From Photobacterium jeanii (GTDB lineage Bacteria > Pseudomonadota > Gammaproteobacteria > Enterobacterales > Vibrionaceae), in assembly GCF_001650345.1 (NCBI RefSeq), contig NZ_LVHF01000025.1, positions 223,548 to 287,547 of the forward strand: 64,000 nucleotides of DNA, in the 5' to 3' direction. The notes beneath the pieces were generated by a model that had not been told where the DNA came from, did not search any database, and was given only the letters and a program-made list of their open reading frames with translations. The position numbers and the translations under genes were made by a program. Below, piece after piece: positions 40,627 to 49,325 of the stretch. The number at the start of each line of letters is the position of its first letter. Positions within the stretch are counted from its first letter, which is position 1.

Positions 40627-40653
40627 CTTTATCGTAATGTGAGCAGTATTCCT

Positions 40654-41529
40654 ATGATCGAACCTACCAAAGTGCTGTTTCCAACACAGCAAACGCAAGC
40701 CACAGCGACAGTCATGTTATGCCAAGCTACCGAGCAAGGTGGTACATGGCTGGTAACAGACCAAACGCCGTTTCACCCAGTTAGCCACATTTGGCCAGAT
40801 CACCCTGCCGATCAAGGACAGGTTGAGATTGCGGGTAACCTTCACCCTGTGGTGGCGTGCCTTGTTGGTGCGGTGGAATTGGCAACCCAAACCTTATATG
40901 TCGATCAAGCCATTCCAGTAAAGCGTGATACTGAAGGTTGGGCATTTGTAGTGGTTCATCAGCTTGAGGAAAACGTCTTAGTTGCCGCTGGCGAGCCAGT
41001 GACATTAACTGTCGATGCCGATCATCAGCAAGCGTTGAGCCGTGGTCATAGTGGGGGGCACTTATCTTCGCTCGCATTGAATAAGGTGCTGCATCATGAT
41101 TTTTGGCGCAAAGTGCCGAGCCGTGTCGATGAGCTGGGTTACTATGATTTTCACAGTTACGCCCAAACAGAGAGCCGTGTAACGCCTGATCGCAGCACAG
41201 ATACCTACCGTTTAGGAAAAACACTGCGTAAACGTGGTCTTAATAGTGCTGACATGGTGGCGCAGCTTGAAGCAATTGCAGCGCGTATCAATGAGCAACT
41301 TGAGCTATGGCGTCAAAGCGGTACGCAAGTCATGATGCGCATTGAAGGGCCAGCATTGACCGACTCTCGTTACTGGCAGTGTGATTTGGGAGAAGAAGCG
41401 GGTTTGATTGAAATCCCATGCGGCGGAACGCATATTCGTTCTTTAGCGGAATACGCTCGAATTGCTGTGCGGTTTGAGTTAGTGTCAGAGCAAGAACTCG
41501 TGATGGTGACGGATATCACACCAGCGTGA
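40654..41529 (+). CDS. AlaX-like alanyl-tRNA editing protein
   Basis: Stand-alone relative of the editing domain of alanyl-tRNA synthetase, expected to hydrolyse mischarged tRNA (Ser or Gly on tRNA-Ala). All four zinc ligands are visible: H132 and H136 in GHSGGHLSS (HxxxH), and C256 and H260 in PCGGTH (CxxxH), counted from the ATG at 40654. An in-frame GTG at 40639 is an alternative start; neither has a strong ribosome site. An N-terminal beta-rich region precedes the catalytic domain. In the E. coli order der is followed by yfgJ, so this gene is an addition there. The matching V. cholerae locus also has a gene at this place. The next 397 bp hold the candidate crtS region. Confidence 0.85.
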   Translation: MIEPTKVLFPTQQTQATATVMLCQATEQGGTWLVTDQTPFHPVSHIWPDHPADQGQVEIAGNLHPVVACLVGAVELATQTLYVDQAIPVKRDTEGWAFVVVHQLEENVLVAAGEPVTLTVDADHQQALSRGHSGGHLSSLALNKVLHHDFWRKVPSRVDELGYYDFHSYAQTESRVTPDRSTDTYRLGKTLRKRGLNSADMVAQLEAIAARINEQLELWRQSGTQVMMRIEGPALTDSRYWQCDLGEEAGLIEIPCGGTHIRSLAEYARIAVRFELVSEQELVMVTDITPA

Positions 41530-41699
41530 TTGTTATACTAAAAATGATGCTGTTTTAATCAAATAAAGGTGACTATTGGTGAAGATCCTGATTTCTAATC
41601 AATGGGATCTTGGCAAATAAGCTAACCTTCTTAGATTTATATATCGTTTAAAATCCAAAAACAGAACATGTAACTTATGCTTTCGGGATGTGTATTGAT

Positions 41700-41830
41700 A
41701 AATGTTCTTTTGAGGGGTGATCGCTGATCAAGACGGCTTTTGGCTGCGATCACCATAAAGATCAATGATCATCTGCAATGATCGCAACCTAAATTGATGA
41801 AAATATCATCGATATTATCGCGTAAAGCTC
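41700..41830. other. crtS: Candidate crtS (chromosome 2 replication triggering site)
   Basis: Six GATC sites fall in 65 bp (41719, 41726, 41748, 41760, 41767, 41780), far above chance. GGTGATCGC (41716-41724) and GCGATCACC (41746-41754) form a perfect inverted repeat. TGATCAAGACG and ATGATCATCTG resemble the GATC-containing RctB 12-mer type of site, as recalled. An ATATC-ATC-GATAT repeat lies at 41803-41815. In V. cholerae, crtS lies on chromosome 1 between VC0764 and VC0765, just after der, and the neighbours here match that place. RctB binding to crtS after its replication licenses chromosome 2. The identification rests on synteny plus the GATC cluster; exact borders are inferred. Confidence 0.65.
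41716..41754. repeat. 9-bp inverted repeat with GATC in each arm
   Basis: GGTGATCGC and GCGATCACC are exact reverse complements separated by 21 bp, with a third GATC in the spacer. The spacer TGATCAAGACGG is the part most like an RctB iteron. Confidence 0.75.
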
Positions 41831-41926
41831 ACTGTTTTACGGAAGCATGAAAAATTTGGCTAATTTACATCGCCCGCGGCGTTGGAGATTAGTGACAAAG
41901 GGTTAAAAATCGTCATGGAGAGAAAA

Positions 41927-42160
41927 ATGACCGTTGAAAATACTTGCCCAAGTTGCCAGCAGGCGCTGATTTGGCAGGACAATCAATATTATTGCCAAGA
42001 TTGTAGTCATTATTTAGTGAAAAATGCTGCTTGTCCCGATTGCGAGGCGCAGATGGAAAAATTACAGGCGTGCGGTTCTGCAAGCTACTTTTGCCATACC
42101 TGTAACGAGTTAAAGTCTAAATCACGTGCTCGTATTTCCTTCTCCATCGTGACGAACTAA
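41927..42160 (+). CDS. yfgJ: Zinc-ribbon protein YfgJ-like
   Basis: A 77-residue double zinc-ribbon protein similar to E. coli YfgJ, whose function is unknown. Cysteine pairs are CPSC, YCQDC, CPDC and FCHTC, enough for two zinc sites. The sequence LQACGSASYFCHTC matches the LKACGAVDYFC segment of YfgJ. The ATG at 41927 has GGAGAG eight bases upstream; in-frame starts at 41882 (TTG) and 41915 are less likely. Its position between der and xseA is the same as in E. coli. Confidence 0.85.
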   Translation: MTVENTCPSCQQALIWQDNQYYCQDCSHYLVKNAACPDCEAQMEKLQACGSASYFCHTCNELKSKSRARISFSIVTN

Positions 42161-42313
42161 CTCTCTTATTCAAGTTATTGATCGCCCAATACTTCCTCAT
42201 GGGCGATTATTCTCTAGCCATTTATCTATCGCGTGTGTTACCTATTTTTTAGTGTATTGTTGTTTATTGGTGAAAATGGGCAGCAAAATTTGCTAGTGCT
42301 TTATCGTTAACTG

Positions 42314-42328
42314 TGATAATAATTATCA
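42314..42328 (+). promoter_or_regulatory. Fur box upstream of the YejF-like ATPase gene
   Basis: TGATAATAATTATCA is a perfect 7-1-7 inverted repeat, identical to the core of the Fur consensus. It lies 34 bp before the start codon, where bound Fur would cover the promoter or leader, so iron repression is expected. Confidence 0.82.
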
Positions 42329-42361
42329 ATTGCAATCATTGTTACTGATAAGGATATTAGT

Positions 42362-43984
42362 ATGGCAGAGCAACATCCACTTCTCGAAGTCTGTAATTTG
42401 TCGGTGTCATTTCAAATGGAAGCTGAATGCTTCGATGCGGTGAAAGGGATCTCTTTCACGCTTGAAAAAGGACAAACACTGGCGTTAGTTGGTGAATCAG
42501 GTTCGGGGAAATCTGTCTCTTCTAGTAGCGTTATGGGGCTACTTCCTCCCAATGCCCGTATTGGTCAGCAAAGTGAAATACGCTTCCAAGGCCAAGATCT
42601 GCTGGGCATGAGTGAAAAAAACTTTCGCTCTATTCGTGGTGACCGTATCGCGATGATCTTCCAAGAACCGATGACGTCACTCAATCCTTATATGCCTGTG
42701 GGTGAGCAGGTTGCAGAAGCGATTATTCATCACCGTAAAGTCTCGAAACGTGAGGCAATGGAGAGCACGTTAGAGTTGTTCGAGAAAGTCCATTTGCCAG
42801 AGCCGCGTAAGCGCTTGAATCACTATCCGCACGAATTTTCTGGCGGTCAGCTACAACGCATTATGATTGCGATGGCATTGGCAAATACCCCTGATATTTT
42901 GGTTGCTGATGAACCTACCACTGCACTTGATGTAACGGTTCAAGCTGAAGTGCTTAACCTATTGAAAGAAATTCAGGCCGATATGGGAATGGCAATCCTA
43001 TTCATTACCCACGACTTAGGTGTGGTGCGTCATTTTGCTGATGATGTTGTGGTGATGTGCCAAGGTGAAGTAGTGGAAACGGGCACGGTTGAAGCGGTCT
43101 TTACCGAGCCAAAACACGATTACACCAAAATGCTGCTCAATGCAGAGCCAAAACCAGGTGATTTACAACACGATCAACATGCCGCGAATATTTTGGAAGT
43201 ACGCGATCTGAAAGTGAATTATATCCTCAAAAATAACTGGTTAGGGCAACCTACCGAGTGGCTGCAAGCGGTGAAGGGGATTGATTTAACGCTAAAAGAA
43301 GGACAAACCGTTGGTATTGTGGGTGAGTCAGGCTCAGGTAAATCCACGATGGGGCGCGCTATCATGCAGTTGTTAGAGTCTGAAGGGGAGATCAGTTTCC
43401 AAGGTAAGCGCTTCGATCAGCTTACTTCTCAGCAACGATTTGAGCTCAAGCGCAATATGCAGATGGTGTTCCAAGACCCATTTGGCTCGCTATCACCACG
43501 AATGACGATCGGAGAAATTATCACTGAGCCGCTAACCGTGTTTACCGATTTGTCGCAGCGTGAACGGTTAGATAAAGCACGAAAAGCGCTAGAGGAAGTG
43601 CGCCTTGATCCTAGCAGTATTAACCGCTATCCACATGAGTTCTCTGGTGGGCAGCGTCAGCGAATTGCGATTGCGCGTGCTTTGATTTTAGAGCCGCAGT
43701 TTATTTTGCTGGATGAGCCAACGTCAGCACTCGATCGTTCTGTGCAATTAACTGTATTGGAATTACTAAAAGATATTCAAAAACGTCGTAACATTGCTTA
43801 CTTGTTCATTAGTCACGATTTGTCAGTAGTTAGGGCTATTTCAGATGAAGTGATCGTGATGCAAAAAGGAGCAGTGGTTGAGCGGGGTACGCCTGAGCAA
43901 ATCTTTGATAATCCGCAGGAAGTTTATACTCAGCGTTTGATCAAAGCTTGTATGTTGATTGATGAAGATGGCGTAGCTGCCTAA
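42362..43984 (+). CDS. Fused ABC transporter ATPase, YejF-like peptide/nickel-type
   Basis: Two ABC ATPase domains in one 540-residue chain, the layout of YejF and other fused DppD-DppF-type proteins. Domain 1 has Walker A GESGSGKSV (about 46), signature FSGGQLQR and DEPTTALD. Domain 2 has GESGSGKST (about 320), signature FSGGQRQR and DEPTSALD. Each ends with an oligopeptide-transporter-type extension. Family substrates are peptides, peptide antibiotics such as microcin C, or metal chelates. No permease or binding-protein gene is adjacent, so partners must be elsewhere. A perfect Fur box upstream implies iron control, which is unusual for YejF and suggests uptake or release of an iron-related peptide or siderophore. 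Confidence 0.88.
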   Translation: MAEQHPLLEVCNLSVSFQMEAECFDAVKGISFTLEKGQTLALVGESGSGKSVSSSSVMGLLPPNARIGQQSEIRFQGQDLLGMSEKNFRSIRGDRIAMIFQEPMTSLNPYMPVGEQVAEAIIHHRKVSKREAMESTLELFEKVHLPEPRKRLNHYPHEFSGGQLQRIMIAMALANTPDILVADEPTTALDVTVQAEVLNLLKEIQADMGMAILFITHDLGVVRHFADDVVVMCQGEVVETGTVEAVFTEPKHDYTKMLLNAEPKPGDLQHDQHAANILEVRDLKVNYILKNNWLGQPTEWLQAVKGIDLTLKEGQTVGIVGESGSGKSTMGRAIMQLLESEGEISFQGKRFDQLTSQQRFELKRNMQMVFQDPFGSLSPRMTIGEIITEPLTVFTDLSQRERLDKARKALEEVRLDPSSINRYPHEFSGGQRQRIAIARALILEPQFILLDEPTSALDRSVQLTVLELLKDIQKRRNIAYLFISHDLSVVRAISDEVIVMQKGAVVERGTPEQIFDNPQEVYTQRLIKACMLIDEDGVAA

Positions 43985-44017
43985 TACATTGAACGAACTA
44001 CGAGAGTTAGCATATAA

Positions 44018-44043
44018 AAAGAGTGGCTTTTGCCACTCTTTTT
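44018..44043 (+). terminator. Bidirectional terminator between the YejF-like gene and xseA
   Basis: AAAGAGTGGC and GCCACTCTTT form a 10-bp stem with a TTTT loop, flanked by A and T runs. It can serve both converging genes. Confidence 0.92.
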
Positions 44044-44084
44044 CGTTTGAAGTAATGGTAGCTCAATCTGACGTTTTGCCTTGA

Positions 44085-45449
44085 TTAGCTATCGGATGAC
44101 GGTGATGGTGAGACAACCGAGTGAATATCACCGTTGGCGATTTTGGTGGTGATGCTGTCGCCTTGCTTCACTTGATCAGCACTGCGGATCACCTTGCCTT
44201 TGCTATCACGGGTGATTGAATAACCACGTCCTAGTGTCGCCAGTGGGCTTACTGTTTCTAGTTTTTCTGCTGCCATGGCAAGCTGATGGCGAGCGGTCAG
44301 TAAGCGACGATCCATCGCGTCATGCAAGCGGTTATGAACACGCTCTAAGCGGTTGGCTTGTTGCTCTAACTTGTGGACTGGTGAGTGTAGCGCTAGCTTG
44401 TGTTCGTTACGATTTAGGTGCTGGCGATGTTGATTGAGATAGTTGTCCATCGCGCGGTGAAGACGGCTGCTAACATCATCTAATCGTTGGCTTTGTTGGT
44501 TTAAACGTAGCTGCGGATGTTGACGCTCTAAACGGTGCTCGAGCAGAGTCAGTTGACGACGACGTTCACTGAAATAAGTGCGTAAACTATGGCTAAGTTG
44601 CTGCTTTTTCTGCTGGATTTTTTGAGTTTGATGGCTGTTATCACGGCTCACAAGCTCAGCTGCCGCTGATGGCGTTGGCGCGCGCATATCAGCAACAAAA
44701 TCCGCAATAGTGACATCCACTTCGTGACCCACGGCACTGATGATCGGAATTTGGCTGGCAGCGATAGTACGCGCCACAATTTCTTCGTTAAATGCCCACA
44801 GATCTTCTAAAGAACCACCACCACGACCCACAATCAACACATCACATTCTTGGCGTGCATTGGCACGGCCAATAGCTTGGGCAATCGAAATAGCTGCACC
44901 TTCCCCTTGTACCATCGTCGGGTAAATCACCACAGGTAAGCTTGGGTCACGGCGTTGTAATACGTTAAGGATATCGTGCAGCGCAGCCCCGGTTTTCGAG
45001 GTCACAACCCCGACGCGTTTTGGCTGCACCGGGAGGGGCTTTTTCAGCGTTTGAGCAAACAGCCCTTCCGCAGCCAAGTTCATTTTAAGCTGCTCGAACT
45101 GTTGTTGTAGGCGGCCATCCCCTTCTGGCTGCATACTTTCAATGATGAGCTGATAATCACCACGCGGTTCGTATAGTGATAATCGTGCTTTGACTAATAC
45201 TTGAGTGCCATTTGCTGGCTTAAAGGTGACACGGCGGTTGTTACCACGGAACATGGCACATTTTACTTGGGCGCGTGAATCTTTAAGGGTGAAGTACCAG
45301 TGACCGGAAACCGGCATTGAAAGGTTAGACAGCTCGCCAACCAACCAGACAATTCCCATTTCATTTTCAAGCAATAACCGAACTTGGGCATTAAGGCTTG
45401 AAACAGTAAAGATGCGATCGTTGGATTGGGTTTGGGCAAATAATGTCAC
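44085..45449 (-). CDS. xseA: Exodeoxyribonuclease VII large subunit
   Basis: Catalytic subunit of exonuclease VII, which degrades single-stranded DNA from both ends. The 454-residue protein has an N-terminal OB-fold (about 15-105, with [20 protein letters not shown]). The catalytic core follows with [36 protein letters not shown] and [14 protein letters not shown], and then a long coiled-coil region rich in Gln, His and Arg (about 270-410). The start is GTG with a weak ribosome site. It is divergent from guaB; the small subunit xseB is not in the window, as usual. Confidence 0.96.
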   Translation of the reverse strand: MTLFAQTQSNDRIFTVSSLNAQVRLLLENEMGIVWLVGELSNLSMPVSGHWYFTLKDSRAQVKCAMFRGNNRRVTFKPANGTQVLVKARLSLYEPRGDYQLIIESMQPEGDGRLQQQFEQLKMNLAAEGLFAQTLKKPLPVQPKRVGVVTSKTGAALHDILNVLQRRDPSLPVVIYPTMVQGEGAAISIAQAIGRANARQECDVLIVGRGGGSLEDLWAFNEEIVARTIAASQIPIISAVGHEVDVTIADFVADMRAPTPSAAAELVSRDNSHQTQKIQQKKQQLSHSLRTYFSERRRQLTLLEHRLERQHPQLRLNQQSQRLDDVSSRLHRAMDNYLNQHRQHLNRNEHKLALHSPVHKLEQQANRLERVHNRLHDAMDRRLLTARHQLAMAAEKLETVSPLATLGRGYSITRDSKGKVIRSADQVKQGDSITTKIANGDIHSVVSPSPSSDS

Positions 45450-45620
45450 GAGGTGGGGTACCTGTCGTCGAGAGCGAAGGTGTGCAGAAGCATAAGAATC
45501 GTACAGGCAGATCTATAGACGGATCTTGAGTAGGAATGCTAGACCGCAGCACCGGAAACTTAACCGAAATATATTACGTATCAAGAGAAAAGTGTCAATA
45601 AAAAAATATAATTTTTTTGT

Positions 45621-45648
45621 AGCCAAACGATTGCACCATACGTATAAT
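45621..45648 (+). promoter_or_regulatory. guaB promoter with PurR-like operator
   Basis: AGCCAAACGATTGCAC (45621-45636) matches the PurR consensus ACGCAAACGTTTGCGT at 11 of 16 positions, including the CAAACG...TTGC core. A perfect TATAAT -10 follows at 45643-45648, about 55 bp before the guaB ATG. Purine repression of guaBA is inferred. Confidence 0.6.
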
Positions 45649-45702
45649 TCGTTCGCAATATTTTATCCTTCTTTCATTTTTAACCTGGTGTGAGATATTG
45701 CA

Positions 45703-47166
45703 ATGCTACGTATCAAACAAGAAGCTCTAACTTTTGATGATGTTCTGCTGGTTCCAGCACACTCTACTGTTCTTCCGAACACTGCCGATCTGCGCACCCA
45801 ACTAACGAAAAAAATTACGCTAAACATTCCTATGGTTTCTGCTGCAATGGACACAGTTACTGAAGGTCGTTTTGCTATTGCGTTAGCACAAGAAGGTGGC
45901 ATTGGCTTCATCCACAAAAACATGTCTATCGAACAACAAGCGAATGAAGTTCGCATGGTGAAAAAGTTCGAAGCTGGTGTGGTATCTGAGCCTGTAACGG
46001 TGAAACCATCAGCAACGATTGCTGACGTAAAAGAATTAACGATTAAAAACGGTTTTGCTGGTTACCCAGTAGTGACTGACAACAACGAACTTGTTGGCAT
46101 CATCACTGGCCGCGATGTGCGTTTCGTGACTGACCTTTCTAAGAAAGTCGAAGATGTTATGACGCCAAAAACGAAATTGGCGGCAGCGAAAGAAGGCGCT
46201 TCTCGCGAAGAAGTTGAAGCTATCATGCAAGAGCACCGTGTAGAAAAAGTGCTACTTGTGAATGATGACTTCCAACTAAAAGGCATGATCACCGCAAAAG
46301 ACTTCCAAAAAGCTGAGCGTAAACCAAACGCATGTAAAGATGAGCTTGGTCGTCTGCGTGTTGGTGCGGCAGTTGGTGCGGGCGCTGGTAACGAAGAGCG
46401 TGTAAAAGCGCTAGTTGAAGCTGGTGTTGACGTACTACTTATCGATTCATCTCACGGTCACTCGGAAGGTGTTCTTGAGCGTATCCGTGAAACTCGTGCA
46501 GCATTCCCTGACCTACAAATCATTGGTGGTAACGTTGCGACAGCTGAAGGCGCTCGTGCTCTAATCGAAGCGGGTGTTGATGCTGTTAAAGTGGGTATCG
46601 GCCCTGGCTCTATTTGTACGACTCGTATCGTAACAGGTGTTGGTGTTCCTCAACTTACTGCTATTGCGAATGCGGTATCAGCTGCTGCTGAGTTCGGTGT
46701 ACCAGTTATCGCTGATGGTGGTATCCGTTTCTCTGGCGATATGTGTAAAGCGATTGTGGCGGGTGCATCATGTGTAATGGTGGGTTCAATGTTCGCTGGT
46801 ACTGAAGAAGCACCGGGTGAAGTTGAGCTATACCAAGGTCGTGCTTACAAATCTTACCGTGGCATGGGCTCTCTAGGCGCGATGTCTCAAGGTTCATCTG
46901 ACCGTTACTTCCAGTCTGATAACGCAGCTGACAAGCTAGTACCTGAAGGTATCGAAGGCCGCGTTGCTTACAAAGGTCACCTAAAAGAAATCGTTCACCA
47001 GCAAATGGGCGGTCTACGCTCAAGCATGGGTCTAACAGGTTCTGCTACCATCGAAGTTCTACGTACAAAAGCTGAGTTTGTACGTATCTCTGGTGCGGGT
47101 ATTCAAGAGTCACACGTTCACGATGTGACTATTACCAAAGAAGCACCAAACTACCGTCTAGGCTAA
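45703..47166 (+). CDS. guaB: Inosine-5'-monophosphate dehydrogenase
   Basis: Oxidises IMP to XMP with NAD, the first committed step to GMP. The 487-residue protein has the TIM-barrel start [18 protein letters not shown], a pair of CBS domains inserted at about 95-205, the catalytic-loop cysteine in [13 protein letters not shown] and the flap region near RGMGSLGAM. guaA follows after 120 bp. A PurR-like site overlaps its promoter. Confidence 0.98.
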   Translation: MLRIKQEALTFDDVLLVPAHSTVLPNTADLRTQLTKKITLNIPMVSAAMDTVTEGRFAIALAQEGGIGFIHKNMSIEQQANEVRMVKKFEAGVVSEPVTVKPSATIADVKELTIKNGFAGYPVVTDNNELVGIITGRDVRFVTDLSKKVEDVMTPKTKLAAAKEGASREEVEAIMQEHRVEKVLLVNDDFQLKGMITAKDFQKAERKPNACKDELGRLRVGAAVGAGAGNEERVKALVEAGVDVLLIDSSHGHSEGVLERIRETRAAFPDLQIIGGNVATAEGARALIEAGVDAVKVGIGPGSICTTRIVTGVGVPQLTAIANAVSAAAEFGVPVIADGGIRFSGDMCKAIVAGASCVMVGSMFAGTEEAPGEVELYQGRAYKSYRGMGSLGAMSQGSSDRYFQSDNAADKLVPEGIEGRVAYKGHLKEIVHQQMGGLRSSMGLTGSATIEVLRTKAEFVRISGAGIQESHVHDVTITKEAPNYRLG

Positions 47167-47286
47167 TTACCTATTGCGGTAATCAATTAGGCGAAAACGT
47201 TTGCCTAATGATGAAACTTGTATAAGATGCGGGGGCATTCAACGTCCCCTATTATGATTATCATTTATTTTTGAGACTGCTCGATA

Positions 47287-48870
47287 ATGACTACACCAAC
47301 CAATATTCATGACCAACGAATCCTAATTCTGGACTTTGGTTCTCAATATACTCAGCTAATCGCCCGTCGTATCCGTGAAATCGGTGTTTACTGTGAGTTG
47401 TGGAGCTGGGATGTTGATGAAGCTGACATTCGTGAGTTTAATCCGAACGGCATCATCCTATCTGGTGGTCCTGAGAGTGTGACAGAAGCTGGCTCGCCTC
47501 GCGCACCTGAGTACGTATTCAATGCTGGTGTACCAGTATTTGGTGTGTGTTACGGCATGCAAACTATGTCTGAGCAGCTTGGTGGTAAAGTTGCAGGTTC
47601 AGACGAACGTGAATTCGGCTACGCACAAGTTAAGGTAGTTAACGAGTGTGCGCTATTCAAAAACATCGAAGATGCGATTGCTGAAGACGGCAAGGCACTA
47701 CTTGATGTATGGATGAGCCACGGCGATAAAGTGGTAGAAATCCCATCTGACTTCGCGAAAGTTGCTGAGACGGATACATGTCCGTTTGCTGCAATGGCGA
47801 ACGAAGAAAAACGTTTTTACGGTGTTCAGTTCCACCCAGAAGTAACGCACACTCGCCAAGGTATGCGTATGCTGGAGAACTTTGTACTGAACATCTGTGG
47901 TTGTGAAAAACTATGGACTTCACAATCTATCATCGAAGATGCTGTTGCGCGTATTAAAGAGCAAGTGGGTGATGATGAAGTGATCCTTGGCCTATCAGGC
48001 GGTGTGGATTCTTCTGTTGTTGCTATGCTGGTTCACCGCGCAATTGGTGACAAGCTGACCTGTGTATTCGTTGATAACGGTCTACTACGTTTGAACGAAG
48101 CTGATCAAGTTCTGGAAATGTTCGGTGATCACTTCGGCCTGAACATTGTTCACGTTGATGCTGAAGAGCGCTTCCTAACAGCGCTAGAAGGCAAGTCTGA
48201 TCCAGAAGACAAGCGTAAGACAATTGGTCACGTATTCGTAGACGTCTTCGATGAAGAGTCGAAGAAACTAGAAAACGCGAAGTGGCTAGCACAAGGTACT
48301 ATTTACCCAGACGTAATCGAATCAGCAGCGTCGAAAACAGGTAAAGCACACGTAATCAAATCGCACCACAATGTGGGCGGTCTGCCAGATGACATGGAAA
48401 TGGGTCTGGTTGAACCACTACGTGAACTGTTTAAAGATGAAGTACGTAAGATTGGTCTAGAGCTAGGTCTTCCTTACAACATGCTTTACCGCCACCCATT
48501 CCCAGGTCCGGGTCTAGGTGTTCGTGTACTGGGTGAAATCAAGAAAGAATACTGTGATCTACTGCGCCGCGCTGATGCAATCTTCATTGAAGAGCTTCAC
48601 AAAGCGGATCTTTACAACAAAGTATCGCAAGCATTCACTGTATTCCTACCAGTTCGCTCTGTTGGTGTGATGGGCGATGGTCGTAAATACGATTGGGTTG
48701 TGTCACTGCGTGCAGTTGAAACTATCGACTTCATGACAGCGCACTGGGCGCACCTACCATACGACTTCCTAGGTAAGGTTTCTAACCGTATCATTAACGA
48801 AGTTGACGGTATTTCTCGCGTGGTTTACGACATTTCTGGTAAGCCGCCAGCAACTATCGAGTGGGAATAA
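47287..48870 (+). CDS. guaA: GMP synthase (glutamine-hydrolysing)
   Basis: Aminates XMP to GMP with glutamine and ATP. The 527-residue chain has a class I glutaminase domain (nucleophile Cys88 in GVCYGMQ, His in FHPEVTHT). The ATP-pyrophosphatase domain has P-loop [11 protein letters not shown]. The C-terminal dimerisation domain ends in [10 protein letters not shown], which is the typical last residue set. It is downstream of guaB, forming guaBA, and ends at a strong terminator. Confidence 0.98.
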   Translation: MTTPTNIHDQRILILDFGSQYTQLIARRIREIGVYCELWSWDVDEADIREFNPNGIILSGGPESVTEAGSPRAPEYVFNAGVPVFGVCYGMQTMSEQLGGKVAGSDEREFGYAQVKVVNECALFKNIEDAIAEDGKALLDVWMSHGDKVVEIPSDFAKVAETDTCPFAAMANEEKRFYGVQFHPEVTHTRQGMRMLENFVLNICGCEKLWTSQSIIEDAVARIKEQVGDDEVILGLSGGVDSSVVAMLVHRAIGDKLTCVFVDNGLLRLNEADQVLEMFGDHFGLNIVHVDAEERFLTALEGKSDPEDKRKTIGHVFVDVFDEESKKLENAKWLAQGTIYPDVIESAASKTGKAHVIKSHHNVGGLPDDMEMGLVEPLRELFKDEVRKIGLELGLPYNMLYRHPFPGPGLGVRVLGEIKKEYCDLLRRADAIFIEELHKADLYNKVSQAFTVFLPVRSVGVMGDGRKYDWVVSLRAVETIDFMTAHWAHLPYDFLGKVSNRIINEVDGISRVVYDISGKPPATIEWE

Positions 48871-48901
48871 TCTTTCCCTCTATCGTTAGATTGTAAGTAG
48901 C

Positions 48902-48928
48902 AAAAAGGTACCTCAGGGTACCTTTTTT
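48902..48928 (+). terminator. Intrinsic terminator after guaA
   Basis: AAAAAGGTACC and GGTACCTTTTT form an 11-bp stem with a TCAG loop, followed by a T tail. Confidence 0.95.
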
Positions 48929-48952
48929 CTATTTGGGAATTGTTATCAACTT

Positions 48953-49009
48953 GATACCAATCTTCCAATCGGATTTTCCTTTGTCTACCTTTTATATCCT
49001 AATGGTATC
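48953..49009. repeat. Short GATACCA...TGGTATC inverted-repeat element
   Basis: GATACCAAT and AATGGTATC-type ends bracket about 40 bp downstream of guaA. It is the best-matching of three such intergenic elements in the window. Confidence 0.4.
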
Positions 49010-49325
49010 GATCCTCTTCCTTTACTGATCCCTTTCATTATTAACATTGCAACTTTGTGCTTGGCTTCACAGCAGTGAACTACAATTGGTTATCAAAAAG
49101 GATCTAATTTATGTCTTTTTTGTAAGTGCAATGTTTTCTATTAATCTCTGTTTACAATATAAATTAACGCAATTCGTTTAAGTATTGGTCTAACACGCTT
49201 TTTATGTTGTCGATTACATTACAATTTATTGAAAGTTATCTCAGGGTTTGAGACAAACTGAACTGGTGCGATAAGTACATGAAAATAATTCGCCGCAAAC
49301 CAACATTACATTCAATGGAGTTGCA

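Larger units (their letters stand above)
41530..41926. other. Intergenic region holding the candidate crtS site
   Basis: 397 bp with no supported ORF. It begins with an imperfect hairpin (41582-41611, AAGATCC with GGATCTT) that may end the AlaX-like transcript, followed by an AT-rich stretch and then a GATC-rich segment. The yfgJ ribosome site lies at its end. Confidence 0.7.
48871..49325. other. Intergenic region between guaA and the first AbgT gene
   Basis: 455 bp with no credible ORF. It holds the guaA terminator, an ATACCA...TGGTAT bracketed segment, and an AT-rich stretch that presumably carries the AbgT promoter. CATTCAATGGAGTTGCA supplies a ribosome site before 49326. Confidence 0.6.
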
